Virus record (IMG/VR): IMGVR_UViG_3300025120_000281 | Location: 1-32,287 of that record | Strand: one strand, 5' to 3' | DNA: 32,287 nucleotides | Source of the DNA: a virus | Shown here: in pieces, positions 15,600 through 24,881 of the stretch | Layout of the letters: each line of letters starts with the position of its first letter | Position numbering within the stretch: the stretch's first letter is position 1 | Program-made: the position numbers and the translations under genes | The notes under the pieces: generated by a model | What the model saw: only the letters and a program-made list of their open reading frames with translations | Database searches by the model: none | Told to the model about the DNA's origin: nothing

Positions 15600-17345
15600 T
15601 TATTGTGATGATAATACATAATTTGATGATACTGAAAACAACTGTTTAGCTCCTCCAACATCTGTGCTAGTGTCTATTGACATTTTGACTGTCATTATAT
15701 AACCTTTTACACCGCTAACACTATTTCCAAATATAACCTCTCCTGGTCTAGCAACACTGGAGTTTATTAGATTAGCTACGTAATCATTTTCTTTTCTATC
15801 AAAACCAGCTCTAAATATAGGTTCTGTTAAAACAGCTGGATATACGTTTCCAGCACTATCATATTGGCCTTCAACAAAACTTTTTATAGAAGCTGTAGTG
15901 TCTTGATATTGATTAAAAGATCCAGTATTTTTTACTTGATCAAAACCTTCAAAGTCTGATACATAGCTATTAACTTCCCATCCACTGTTACCTTCGTATG
16001 AAATAGTATTAAAGTTTTTTACTACAGTAGGATTAGGATTAAATATGAATCTAACAAAAGAATCAGCAGGAGTAGTAGCACCGTAAAATTTACCTCTATT
16101 ATTAGAAGTTGTTTGATCGTAATGTTTGTATACATTTGTATTAATAAATGTAAAAAAGTTATTTTTTAAACTACCCATAAAAACAGGTTTATAACTATAG
16201 AAACTAGTCCATCCTTTTACTTGTTCGTCAAAACCTAAAGTATCAAAAGTACTATCAGCTGTAGATATAATTCTTGGTTTAGTTTGTAAAGACAGAGTAT
16301 ATGCAGATTGATGTGCATCCCATGATCCTAATATAACTCCTTTTCTAAAAGTTACAAAATTAACAGTAACATAAGTTCCAACAGACCCAAAATCAAACGT
16401 ACCGCTTAGCGTAGCTTTATTGGCGCTAATAATGTCTATAACATAAAGATTAGTAGAAGTAACAATACCGCCGCTAGTAGCAACTTCAACCATAGCGCCT
16501 ATTTCAACATCTGCAGTGCCGCCACCAATACCACCAACATTAACTTCGTTGCTTACACCAGCAGGCTGCAAACCTGTTAAATTTGAAGTTATTACTTGCC
16601 TTTGTGGTGTGTCCGATATTTGAGCTAAGGTATCTCTAAAATAATCTTTCATACCATAGCCTGATATTTCTGTTATACCATCTCTAGACAGTCTAAGAAT
16701 TGAAGCTCTATCTTTATCTGCAAAATATTTTCTATATCCGTACTCGGCAAAACTTTCAGGATTTCTACTTATACCATATTCACCTAAGTAAGGAACATCT
16801 TGACCTAGCACATTTACATTGCCAGTTTCTAAAGAACCTTGATCACCTGAGTATATAGCATTTTTATTTATTAAAACTTTACTAACTTTAGATTCTTGAA
16901 ATACATTTAAATTAGTATCTTCAGTGTATAGTTTTTGTATTGATCCGTTTCTAGGATCTAAATCTTTCACTAGTGGATCTGCTATAGAAAAAACATTAGT
17001 TTCGTTAAAACCTGTTCTAGTATTTAATAGTCCAGAATATATTAAACTATGTTTTCTGTCTTGAGAATCCACATTTTGATTAACTACATATGCTCTAACA
17101 CCTAAACTTACTTGTGAATTATTAAAACCACCTCTTATTCTTGATTCTTCTACATAAAAGTTATTGTAAGTAGGTGAATTAGAAGGCGTAGAATTAAAAG
17201 GAAAAGTAGGATAAGTAGATGGATTCCAAGGTAAACCAGGCCAACCATAAGTTATAGTTTGGATTGGAAAAACTCCTGTTATTGTTTTAACTATTCTTTT
17301 CAACCAGAAAGAATTAAAATATTTCACTCCAATAGTATAACTCAT
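15600..17345 (-). CDS. Tail protein following the 1288-aa tail protein (581 aa)
   Basis: A 581-aa beta-rich protein with Gly/Asn/Ser-rich composition and no enzyme motif. Its motifs include VEESRIRGGFNN (about residues 66-77), RTGFNETNVFSIADPLVKDL (110-129), LDPRNGSIQKLYTEDTNLNV (129-148) and YGYRKYFADKDRASI. From memory, this set recurs in marine phage tail proteins located next to crAss-like stabilization or muzzle proteins. The order DPRNGSIQKLY-EDTN is the strongest identifier. It starts 35 bases after the 1288-aa gene and probably forms the distal tail with it. A receptor-binding role is possible but not shown; the C-terminal third is the less recognisable, probably variable, part. Confidence 0.68.
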   Translation of the reverse strand: MSYTIGVKYFNSFWLKRIVKTITGVFPIQTITYGWPGLPWNPSTYPTFPFNSTPSNSPTYNNFYVEESRIRGGFNNSQVSLGVRAYVVNQNVDSQDRKHSLIYSGLLNTRTGFNETNVFSIADPLVKDLDPRNGSIQKLYTEDTNLNVFQESKVSKVLINKNAIYSGDQGSLETGNVNVLGQDVPYLGEYGISRNPESFAEYGYRKYFADKDRASILRLSRDGITEISGYGMKDYFRDTLAQISDTPQRQVITSNLTGLQPAGVSNEVNVGGIGGGTADVEIGAMVEVATSGGIVTSTNLYVIDIISANKATLSGTFDFGSVGTYVTVNFVTFRKGVILGSWDAHQSAYTLSLQTKPRIISTADSTFDTLGFDEQVKGWTSFYSYKPVFMGSLKNNFFTFINTNVYKHYDQTTSNNRGKFYGATTPADSFVRFIFNPNPTVVKNFNTISYEGNSGWEVNSYVSDFEGFDQVKNTGSFNQYQDTTASIKSFVEGQYDSAGNVYPAVLTEPIFRAGFDRKENDYVANLINSSVARPGEVIFGNSVSGVKGYIMTVKMSIDTSTDVGGAKQLFSVSSNYVLSSQ

Positions 17346-17380
17346 ATTATAAATATTACTTGTTTTTTTAAATTATTACA

Positions 17381-20300
17381 CTAGCCTAAATCTATATCTA
17401 CTGTACAGTCTGCAAACAAACCTCCACCGTCTGTTATTCTTATATATATTTCATGTGGTCCTTTTCCAAGATCTGGAAAAGCTAATTTATTAACGAAAAA
17501 TTTTCCACCAGTTGATCCACTACCATTAATGTAATCTGTAGAGAAATAAGTTTTTGCAACTGATAGATTATTACCTGGGCTCGCTAAAACACTAAATGCA
17601 AAATTTAAATCTTTTCCCTTATCAGGACTGGCTCCATATGTGCCATTTTCTACATCAAAATTAAAAGCTAATTCTTGGCTGTTAGTTGTATTAAAAACTT
17701 CAATTCTACCAGGGCAACCAGATGTAGTAACACTTACGTTAGGACCATAAGAAGTTATTGTAAATGTAGGTGAAAGATTATCTAATGGAAAAGTAGGTTG
17801 AGATGGTAGCGTGCCTGGAACTAAACTTGGCGAAGCTTGTAAATTTAAATCAGTAGTTATTAAGCTTCCAGTTGTGTTATAATCAAAACTAGGAGCTACA
17901 ACTCTTATAGTAAAATTATAAACATCTTCTAAAGCAGAGTTATATCCAAAGAATTTATAAGTAGTGTTTTGTATTTTGTAAGCACCAGGAAAACCAGGAA
18001 CTGGTAATAAAGCAAAATCACTAGTCATATCAATAGGTGTCGATGCTGAGTTAGTCACGCTTAGTAGTGTCATTGTTGGATTTATAGGCGCAAGAGTTCC
18101 TAAAGCAGAGCTTATTGGAGTTCCATTAACATCAGTCGCATAGAAGCTGGATAAATCACTATTTAAATTATTATCTTCTGGAAAACCCCAGTTTATTCCA
18201 TATGTTCCAGCCGCATAATCAGGAAGACCTCTAAATCCATAAGGAGTATATTGATCATTAGCAACTATGTTAGAGTTTAAATCTGATATTTTACCAGACG
18301 TAGATGTTTCCCAATATATATCTAGTTTAGAATCTAAAGGATTTGTTTCAAAACATGAAAATATAGGTGTCATAGAAAGTATTGAATTAGTACCTCCAGA
18401 GCCTATAGCTTGTCTAGTTACTTTAACATTAAAAGTGGCGTTTGTAGTTCCAGCTGCAGCTATTGTAGCGAGTGCTGTAATACTACCACCCAGCGTTATC
18501 CCAGCAGTGTCCCAACCGCTACCTTCGTTAGTTATAACAACATCGTCAACTATACCACCAGTCGCTCCAAATGTTATTTGTATTCCCTTGTTTTTAAATT
18601 TTAAAGCATCACCAGAAGTGCCCTCGAAAACAACAGGTACTCCAGTACCTCCGGCATCAGGATAACCAGCGCCTCCAGAACTAATTGATACAAACTCTAC
18701 TTTATACTCAGAAGCTTCTGGGCTAGGACCTATCATTCCGTATTTTTCTATAGTTCCTTGAAATTTAGCGCTATATATATTTAATTTAGCTATAAATGGA
18801 TTTTGCTCGTAATTGTAAAAAACAGGTGCAGCATTATAAGGGTACTTAGCAGTATTACCTACAGCAAATAAACCTAGATCAGATCCAGTGCCTATAGTTG
18901 TAACTACTTCTGCTGTTTCACCTGGGTAATATTGATTGCTTGCTATACCTATACCAGGTAATCCAGTGTTTACTACTCTACCAAAAAGTTCAATAGAAGC
19001 GTTATTTACTTGACTTCCTGAATCTAAATCTCTTTCTCTATCTCTAGTTTTTAACAGCTGTTCATCTTCTTCTGAATAAGGATCTGCTTGAAATAAGTTG
19101 CCGTTAGTATCGGTGAATTGATAGTAATCAGGATCTTCATTAAATGATGGTCGAGCTGTTCTAAAAATGTTTTGATTAGGACCTACTAAACTAGTATCTT
19201 TTGGTATTTTACTTAAATTATCAGAGTGTAAAACAAAGTGCCCAACAGGTTCATCTAAGCTAGCTTCTAGAGGATCGGCAGTTTCACCATCTATATAACC
19301 GTTTAAAACGCCTGGACAATATACATTGTAATAATCAACTTGAGTTTGCTTAACAACAACTTTATAACTATACCACCCAGTAGGGTTAGTAGCACTAAAA
19401 AGTCCTGGTGTTCCAGTAGCGCTATTAAAATTAGAACTTATTGTTTCATTGAACTTTACCCGCAGTTGATCTCCTGGCCAAGTTTCTCCACCTCCAGAAA
19501 ATAATACTTGTTGTGTTGGTCCAGGACTTATCGCACTGAAGTAATTACTGAAAGTGTTTCCCGGATTTATAGGCACACCAGGAGTACCTGGTAAAACACC
19601 ACTTTTGTAAGGGCTAAATATTGTAGATCCTTTTAGTAACGCGTTTTGAGAATTTGCGTCTACGGTAGATAATATAGTATCAGATTGTCTGCCGTATTTA
19701 TCAGATAAAACTAAACCTACTTGATAAGTTCTATTTTGTTTAAGAGTATGGTTTTGGTATTCTCTTCTAACATAACTATACTCTACAGCACCTGTTCCAG
19801 ACTCTTCTACTTTGAAACCGGTTAAAGTGTTGTAATTTATACTTGAAGGTGGTGTGTGTTTATCAACTAAATTACCAAATACTATTCTATTACCTACTGC
19901 CTCCTGTGCTAATGCTCTTACTGGAACTTGATCAGAAACTCTTAATAAATCTCTTGTTGGTAAAGTTTTAAAAGGTTTTTTAGCTTGGTATTCGTAGACA
20001 AATACAGTAGTGTTGTTAGATATTAAAGAATTAGCATTTACTGTTTCAATAACTTTTAATGTAGTTTGACTATCGTCTTTAAATATTATATCTATAGAAG
20101 AAATTCTTAAATCGTTTAAAGCGCTACTCCAAGTAGTACTTTCAGCCGGTACAGGTATTAATAATTTTATATTATCAACTTTATTTTGCATAAACTCTAC
20201 CTCTGTACTTTTATAAGTTTTTTCAGTGTCTTTGTCTATAAAATAACCGTCTTGCTGTGGAATAAAACAAGCTTGAGTAAATGGAGATATTAAAGAATAT

Positions 20301-21247
20301 TCTCCATCATCATATTGAAACCTATATGCAAATCTTACAAATTTATCTTTTAAATAGTTTTTGTCTCCAGGCCAATTAGGATTATAATAAGGGTTTGGTG
20401 TAGTTTCATCTGGAAGAAACTCTGAAGTAACATCTTGCATTGTTGATATATCCTGAACTAGAAGAGTAAAAACCAATGTTCCACCGCCGGCGCCAACTCT
20501 TTCTATAGGAACTATAATATCACCATTAGTATATCCAAAACCAGGATTATTTATTTCTATACCTCCTGTAGAGCTTGTTATATTTACTGTGAGTCCAGAA
20601 CCAGTGCCACCAGTCGTTTGTAAGTTAGTGTCGGGAACATATCCTGCTCCTACGCCAGTACGGTTTATAGCTACAACAAAACCACCTACTAATGATATAG
20701 GTTCGTAAGGATAGTACTTAGCTAAAGATATTTGATCTTCATTAGTATAATATGTTGGATCTCCTAAGGCTCTACTTACGTTTATTTTTCTAGGTTGGTT
20801 TCTATTATCTGTAAAAAACAAACTTCCATTAACAAAATTAACTCCTAAAACAGCATGCGTTTTTGAAAAATTTAAAAAGCTTCCACTAACTAATATATTA
20901 GCTAAATTAGTATTTATATCATAAAGACATATATAACATTGCGTTGCTGCTGGAGCAAATCTAGATAATTGATCGCTAGAGTTATCAACATAGTTAGTCA
21001 TGAATAAAAATATTCTATTATTATTTACATCCATGAAAAAACCAATAACATCTATATTTGTAGAAGTTAAACCAAAATCAGTTAAAGATATATTACCTAA
21101 TATATTCTCTAGTGATCCTACGTCTGCGCCTTCAGATTTACTTACAGATACGTTTAAAGCTTCTCTATATTCACCTGGAGGTACAAGCCTAGCGTCTAAG
21201 TCTCTATTCATTTTAGACTTGATAAAACTATTTCTTGATTCAGCCAT
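17381..21247 (-). CDS. Large tail protein, crAss-like stabilization / muzzle type (1288 aa)
   Basis: The N-terminus has KMNRDLDARLVPPGEYREAL (residues 12-31) followed by NVSVSKSEGADVGSLENILG, a signature I recall from crAss-like phage proteins annotated as stabilization protein or tail muzzle. The rest is beta-rich. Two insertions at about 213-262 and 849-945 carry a GxGYxxGD / GSGW-type repeat (for example NPGFGYTNGDI) that also occurs in the 331-aa protein at 23820..24815. The C-terminus (about 1170-1288) looks Ig-like and ends in an ADCTVDIDLG strand. It follows the ring-protein block by four bases and precedes the 581-aa tail protein. The protein is longer than many relatives, largely because of the inserted repeats. 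The exact function is inferred. Confidence 0.75.
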   Translation of the reverse strand: MAESRNSFIKSKMNRDLDARLVPPGEYREALNVSVSKSEGADVGSLENILGNISLTDFGLTSTNIDVIGFFMDVNNNRIFLFMTNYVDNSSDQLSRFAPAATQCYICLYDINTNLANILVSGSFLNFSKTHAVLGVNFVNGSLFFTDNRNQPRKINVSRALGDPTYYTNEDQISLAKYYPYEPISLVGGFVVAINRTGVGAGYVPDTNLQTTGGTGSGLTVNITSSTGGIEINNPGFGYTNGDIIVPIERVGAGGGTLVFTLLVQDISTMQDVTSEFLPDETTPNPYYNPNWPGDKNYLKDKFVRFAYRFQYDDGEYSLISPFTQACFIPQQDGYFIDKDTEKTYKSTEVEFMQNKVDNIKLLIPVPAESTTWSSALNDLRISSIDIIFKDDSQTTLKVIETVNANSLISNNTTVFVYEYQAKKPFKTLPTRDLLRVSDQVPVRALAQEAVGNRIVFGNLVDKHTPPSSINYNTLTGFKVEESGTGAVEYSYVRREYQNHTLKQNRTYQVGLVLSDKYGRQSDTILSTVDANSQNALLKGSTIFSPYKSGVLPGTPGVPINPGNTFSNYFSAISPGPTQQVLFSGGGETWPGDQLRVKFNETISSNFNSATGTPGLFSATNPTGWYSYKVVVKQTQVDYYNVYCPGVLNGYIDGETADPLEASLDEPVGHFVLHSDNLSKIPKDTSLVGPNQNIFRTARPSFNEDPDYYQFTDTNGNLFQADPYSEEDEQLLKTRDRERDLDSGSQVNNASIELFGRVVNTGLPGIGIASNQYYPGETAEVVTTIGTGSDLGLFAVGNTAKYPYNAAPVFYNYEQNPFIAKLNIYSAKFQGTIEKYGMIGPSPEASEYKVEFVSISSGGAGYPDAGGTGVPVVFEGTSGDALKFKNKGIQITFGATGGIVDDVVITNEGSGWDTAGITLGGSITALATIAAAGTTNATFNVKVTRQAIGSGGTNSILSMTPIFSCFETNPLDSKLDIYWETSTSGKISDLNSNIVANDQYTPYGFRGLPDYAAGTYGINWGFPEDNNLNSDLSSFYATDVNGTPISSALGTLAPINPTMTLLSVTNSASTPIDMTSDFALLPVPGFPGAYKIQNTTYKFFGYNSALEDVYNFTIRVVAPSFDYNTTGSLITTDLNLQASPSLVPGTLPSQPTFPLDNLSPTFTITSYGPNVSVTTSGCPGRIEVFNTTNSQELAFNFDVENGTYGASPDKGKDLNFAFSVLASPGNNLSVAKTYFSTDYINGSGSTGGKFFVNKLAFPDLGKGPHEIYIRITDGGGLFADCTVDIDLG

Positions 21248-21251
21248 TTAA

Positions 21252-22418
21252 TTAATGTTTAATCCATTTAGATTTTCCTCTAAAAACTTGAGCAAACTCT
21301 GATAATTTTATATTTGATAATCTTATTTTTGCATTTCTTAACTTTGCAGATCTTTCTCTTTTGTATCTCAAAACAATGTATTCTGGAACGTTTGGCTTTG
21401 TTGATAATATAGAATGATTAATATGTGCATATAATGCATCCTCGGCCATCTTAGGTATTTTAGAATCAACATCGTAAGCTAACCCGTCAGATATGTATTC
21501 TAAAACTATAAGCTTACCTACTAAGTTACTAGAAAAAGTAAATTTGCCTTCTCTTTCGTTTATTTGAAACCAACCATTCGATTGACTAGTTTGAGGGTCT
21601 AAACCATATCTTTGTCCGTAAGCTAATTTTTCCCACCCAAAATCATACACTCCTTCATTATACATTTGATCTGTATAACTACCTGATATATCACTATCAT
21701 TAGCGCTGTTCCATCTTTCCTCTGTCAAAGATTGTTCTGCTTGTAGATTGCTACTAAAAGCGTCTTGAGTAGGAATTCCTGATTCATCTTGAATAGGTAG
21801 ATCAAGAGGTGATGTAGTTAAATTATTAACTGGATATATTATATGTTGAACACCATTTCCATCACTCCAAGAGCATCTTACATAATTAACGTAGTCTTGC
21901 GGTATAGCAACACCTAAGCTTGGTGGTATTGTTAATTCTTGTGATTTAATACTTTTTAAAGTGTCATAGCTAAATTCTTGTAGACCTCTTTTAGCATGAA
22001 ACATCACATCTGTTCTTTTTATTTTTGAAATTAACTTATCTTCACCTACGTAAGCAACTAAAAAATTATTTATAACATTATCTAATGTTGTATACTCATA
22101 ACCGCCATAATTCTTAGCTATTGATGGCTCTTTTAGTTCAATGTAAATGCTAGTAGTAGGACCATAAGATCCATTAAGTGTTATTATATTATTATACGGG
22201 TCTGATACATAAGATAAGTCTTCATCTACTGGATTTCCATCTATATATATTGTGTAAGTTGATTTAGAATTTACTTGACTTCCTAAGCTATCAAAAGCGC
22301 TAATAACATCTACTCCAAAAGTACAATTAAAAGTTGGGTTAACCGTGACAACAGCTAAATTAGGAAATACTTGTTGACCTGAATAATATTGAGCATTAGT
22401 TTCAGTTATTAGTCCCAT
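21252..22418 (-). CDS. Neck/tail ring protein B' (388 aa)
   Basis: This is the larger paralog of the 195-aa protein at 23227..23814. The core from about residue 105 has LDNVINNFLVAYVGEDKLI, HAKRGLQEFSYDTLKS, a KIPKMAEDALYA helix and a basic end. Compared with its paralog it adds an N-terminal beta-rich domain of about 105 residues (including TYTIYIDGNPVDEDL) and a mid-protein insertion of about 60-80 residues (around 215-290). By position it probably forms part of the ring stack between portal and distal tail, and the added N-terminal domain could contact the 1288-aa protein encoded four bases downstream. crAss-like phages build the tail from several ring proteins; the specific ring number is not assigned. 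Confidence 0.68.
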   Translation of the reverse strand: MGLITETNAQYYSGQQVFPNLAVVTVNPTFNCTFGVDVISAFDSLGSQVNSKSTYTIYIDGNPVDEDLSYVSDPYNNIITLNGSYGPTTSIYIELKEPSIAKNYGGYEYTTLDNVINNFLVAYVGEDKLISKIKRTDVMFHAKRGLQEFSYDTLKSIKSQELTIPPSLGVAIPQDYVNYVRCSWSDGNGVQHIIYPVNNLTTSPLDLPIQDESGIPTQDAFSSNLQAEQSLTEERWNSANDSDISGSYTDQMYNEGVYDFGWEKLAYGQRYGLDPQTSQSNGWFQINEREGKFTFSSNLVGKLIVLEYISDGLAYDVDSKIPKMAEDALYAHINHSILSTKPNVPEYIVLRYKRERSAKLRNAKIRLSNIKLSEFAQVFRGKSKWIKH

Positions 22419-22440
22419 GTTTATTTTTTTTATTTTTAAA

Positions 22441-23217
22441 TTATTCTTGTGCTAATTCTTGAGAAGCTACTTGAACTATCTGTGGATCTCTTATAACTAC
22501 CCCAGCATACTGAAGTATTTGTAGTATAAGTTCTGTTTGATCATTGCTGCTTATCTCAAAATCTACTGATACATTTACTGTTGGGTCATAAATATAAGCG
22601 CCTACACTATTAACAGTAAAACCCCAAACTGGATTAACTGGTTTTCTTATAAAACTAGCTTGAACTTGAGTTTGAATAGAATTTGGCTTTACCCATACTT
22701 TTTTACTTTCATATAAATATACAGGATAATTTTCACTAGGAGCAGTTAAATCTGATCTGTCTATATTATAAAATGGATCTCTTTGTAGTCTTTCTATTTC
22801 TATAGGCTTTAAAGGTGGGTTAAAATTGCCTGGATCTCCATAATTAACAGTTCCCAGTCTATAAAAAGCAAATTGGCTAGAAGAGGGTTGATCATTATAT
22901 ACTATAGTTTTGCCAGTGAGATTATCTACAGTTGGTAGTGTAAAAAAATTATTAGGTATAGCTAAAGTAAAAGCAAGATCACCGAAGCATTTAAATGTGG
23001 ATAACTCGTCATCAATATTTTTTATAGGGTTACTATAGTCAAATTCATTTTGAGGTATTCTTAGTTGTGCATCTAGATCAGTAAAGTATTTTTCAAATAT
23101 ATCCAACTGTGATTGCGTAGCAGCTTTATTAAATTCATATGGTGTTAAATAACCACGCTGCTCTTTATTAAGTATACTTAATACAGTTGTGTAGACTGTG
23201 TTTACGTTAATAGCCAT
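22441..23217 (-). CDS. Neck/tail ring protein A' (258 aa)
   Basis: This is a paralog of the 331-aa protein at 23820..24815. It begins INVNTVYTTVLSILNKEQRG, then LTPYEFNKAATQSQLDIFEK, and ends with a PVWGFTVNSVGAYIYDP segment and an Asp/Glu-rich terminal helix. It lacks the roughly 70-residue GxGY repeat insertion of the other copy, so it probably represents the minimal fold. No enzymatic motif is present. It starts 9 bases after the B gene and precedes B' by 22 bases. A connector or ring role comes from its place between capsid and tail genes. Confidence 0.7.
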   Translation of the reverse strand: MAINVNTVYTTVLSILNKEQRGYLTPYEFNKAATQSQLDIFEKYFTDLDAQLRIPQNEFDYSNPIKNIDDELSTFKCFGDLAFTLAIPNNFFTLPTVDNLTGKTIVYNDQPSSSQFAFYRLGTVNYGDPGNFNPPLKPIEIERLQRDPFYNIDRSDLTAPSENYPVYLYESKKVWVKPNSIQTQVQASFIRKPVNPVWGFTVNSVGAYIYDPTVNVSVDFEISSNDQTELILQILQYAGVVIRDPQIVQVASQELAQE

Positions 23218-23226
23218 ATTATAGTT

Positions 23227-23814
23227 TTAATCGAAGTTAGTAAATACTAGTCTTGATTTAGCTCTTTCTAGTTTGTCAGTTTTTTCTATAAGTAATCTTT
23301 GTAGTACATCTGGCCTTGTTTTCTCTCTATTAGCTAATATAGCATATATCATGCAAGCATATAAAGCTTGTTCTGCTAACTTAGGTATTGCAGCTGATTC
23401 ATCTGTTGTAAGTGCATTTGATAAATACGTTAATGTTGCATCACCACTGTCACCATAAACAATAGTTTTAGCCACGTAGTCTATAAAAAAAGTTTCAGTT
23501 GTAAGATCAACTAATTTTGAAACCTCTGTAAGAGGCGTGTTTGGCACTGGTACTGTGTTTGTTGCTGATATGACAGCGACAAAATCTGTTGGTAAAGCCC
23601 TAGCTACACCTGATACAACAGCGGTAGGTCCTTCTACGAATTGACTTTTTATAGTCTCATATGCGAATTCTTGTAAGCATCTACGTGCGTGAAATATAAC
23701 TTCTGTTCTTACCGCGTCTGGTATTAACTTGCCAGGTCCAGTGTAAGAAATTAAGAAGTTGTTTATAATATCATTTAAAGATATAAAAGCGTTTGATAAA
23801 GGTGTTGTTGCCAT
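23227..23814 (-). CDS. Neck/tail ring protein B (195 aa)
   Basis: A 195-aa, mostly helical protein. Its motifs are LNDIINNFLISYTGPGKLIP (residues 13-32), HARRCLQEFAYETIKS (43-58) and AIPKLAEQALYACMIYAIL, with a charged C-terminal helix. The homologous segments in the 388-aa protein show that this is the short paralog without the N-terminal beta domain. The beta-strand middle section carries many small residues. It lies five bases after the A gene, with start and stop close together, so the A-B pair is likely translated as a unit. Confidence 0.7.
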   Translation of the reverse strand: MATTPLSNAFISLNDIINNFLISYTGPGKLIPDAVRTEVIFHARRCLQEFAYETIKSQFVEGPTAVVSGVARALPTDFVAVISATNTVPVPNTPLTEVSKLVDLTTETFFIDYVAKTIVYGDSGDATLTYLSNALTTDESAAIPKLAEQALYACMIYAILANREKTRPDVLQRLLIEKTDKLERAKSRLVFTNFD

Positions 23815-23819
23815 AATTT

Positions 23820-24815
23820 TTATTTTTGTCCGTCAATATCTATTTGTTGTTCTTTACCAGCTGCTAATTGCAAAGCAAGTTGATCTCTAGTCATAACGCC
23901 AGCATATCCTAATATCTTATCTACTAATAAAGGCTCGTCAGATTGGTGTAATTCAAAATTAACTGAGCTTTGTGGATTGTAAATATAATTACCTAACTCT
24001 GTATCAATAGTAAAACCCCATTTAACATCTGCTGGGTATTTTAAAAAGTTCAATTGAACATTATTAGTTGAAATAGGTAAAGGATTTGGATAAATTTGTA
24101 TTACATTATCTTCATAAATGTATACAGGGTATCTTTCAGAAGGTTTAGTCAATGGAGACTGGTTAGTAGTAAAAACTTCGTATTGTTGTATTCTTTGAGC
24201 TTCTCTACCTTCACTAGCAGGAGTAGCAAAATAAATAACAGAACCTAACTCTTGTACTGCTACAGTAGGCTTTACTCTAGGGCCTGAGTTAATATCTGCC
24301 AATGTTAATGTGCAAACCGCAGAAACACCACCACCAAAAGTGCCCGATGCAAAAGTTATTGTATCACCTGCGCTATAATTTGTTCCTGGATCTGAAATAA
24401 ATAAAGTAGTAATACCACTTCCTAAAGTTACAGCCATTTTTACTTTTAAACCTGTTCCAGCTCCTGTTATTGTGACTCCAGTAGAGGAGTTATCATACTC
24501 AGCTAAAGCTAACGTAGGAGCAGTAGCGCTTAGGTTAGTACCTAAACTAGTTATTAAATCGCCATATTGCGTTGTTAAAATTTCTGTTCTTTTAAATATT
24601 TGTATCTTTTCGTCTAATAAAGCATATCTATCAGCGTATGCTAGACTTGTTTGAGGTTGTCTCAATAACTGGTTTAGTTCATCAAAATATTCTATGAATA
24701 TCTCTTGCTGCGCTTGTGTAGCAACTTTGTTGAACTCAACAGGTGTAAGAACTCCTCTTTTTTCTTGTTGCAGTACTACAAGTACAGACTTATATACCTG
24801 ATTTATGTTTATCAT
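23820..24815 (-). CDS. Neck/tail ring protein A with an inserted GxGY repeat domain (331 aa)
   Basis: The N-terminal part (INQVYKSVLVVLQQEKRG, LTPVEFNKVATQAQQEIF) and C-terminal part (VKWGFTIDTELGNYIYNP) match the 258-aa paralog. Between them, about residues 108-177 form an insertion with GTGLKVKMAVTLGSGITTLF and DPGTNYSAGDTITF, a beta-rich repeat absent from the paralog but present twice in the 1288-aa tail protein. The ATG follows a long A-rich leader and lies about 22 bases after a terminator-like hairpin (24836..24867). It is the first gene of the ring-protein block. Ring identity is inferred from context. Confidence 0.7.
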   Translation of the reverse strand: MININQVYKSVLVVLQQEKRGVLTPVEFNKVATQAQQEIFIEYFDELNQLLRQPQTSLAYADRYALLDEKIQIFKRTEILTTQYGDLITSLGTNLSATAPTLALAEYDNSSTGVTITGAGTGLKVKMAVTLGSGITTLFISDPGTNYSAGDTITFASGTFGGGVSAVCTLTLADINSGPRVKPTVAVQELGSVIYFATPASEGREAQRIQQYEVFTTNQSPLTKPSERYPVYIYEDNVIQIYPNPLPISTNNVQLNFLKYPADVKWGFTIDTELGNYIYNPQSSVNFELHQSDEPLLVDKILGYAGVMTRDQLALQLAAGKEQQIDIDGQK

Positions 24816-24835
24816 TTTGTTTTGTTTATTTTTTT

Positions 24836-24867
24836 TTAAAAAAAAAGGTGGTGATTAAACCACCTTT
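24836..24867 (-). terminator. Terminator-like hairpin after the 261-aa gene
   Basis: An 8-bp stem (24844-24851 with 24860-24867, core GGTGG/CCACC) has an 8-base loop and is followed in minus-strand RNA by a run of U. It lies 14 bases after the stop of the 261-aa gene and about 20 bases before the ATG of ring protein A. Because the next gene starts so soon with no room for a clear promoter, partial read-through or an mRNA 3'-end-stabilising function is likely. Confidence 0.7.
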
Positions 24868-24881
24868 ATTATAATCACTTG

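Larger units (their letters stand above)
21252..24815 (-). repeat. Tandem duplication of a two-gene cassette (A-B-A'-B')
   Basis: Four consecutive genes form two paralogous pairs in alternating order: A (24815..23820), B (23814..23227), A' (23217..22441) and B' (22418..21252). A and A' share VY..VL..L..E.RG.LTP.EFNK.ATQ.Q at the N-terminus and a WGFT.....G.YIY.P segment near the C-terminus. B and B' share L..(I/V)INNFL..Y.G..KLI, HA(R/K)R.LQEF.Y.T(I/L)KS and IPK.AE.ALYA. Divergence is high at residue level, so the duplication is old. The simplest reading is duplication of an A-B unit followed by specialisation. Confidence 0.75.

Noticed and set aside
18267-18665. Plus-strand frame of 132 codons within the large tail gene
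   Set aside because: Antisense of a Gly/Thr/Val-rich region; no start context or motif.
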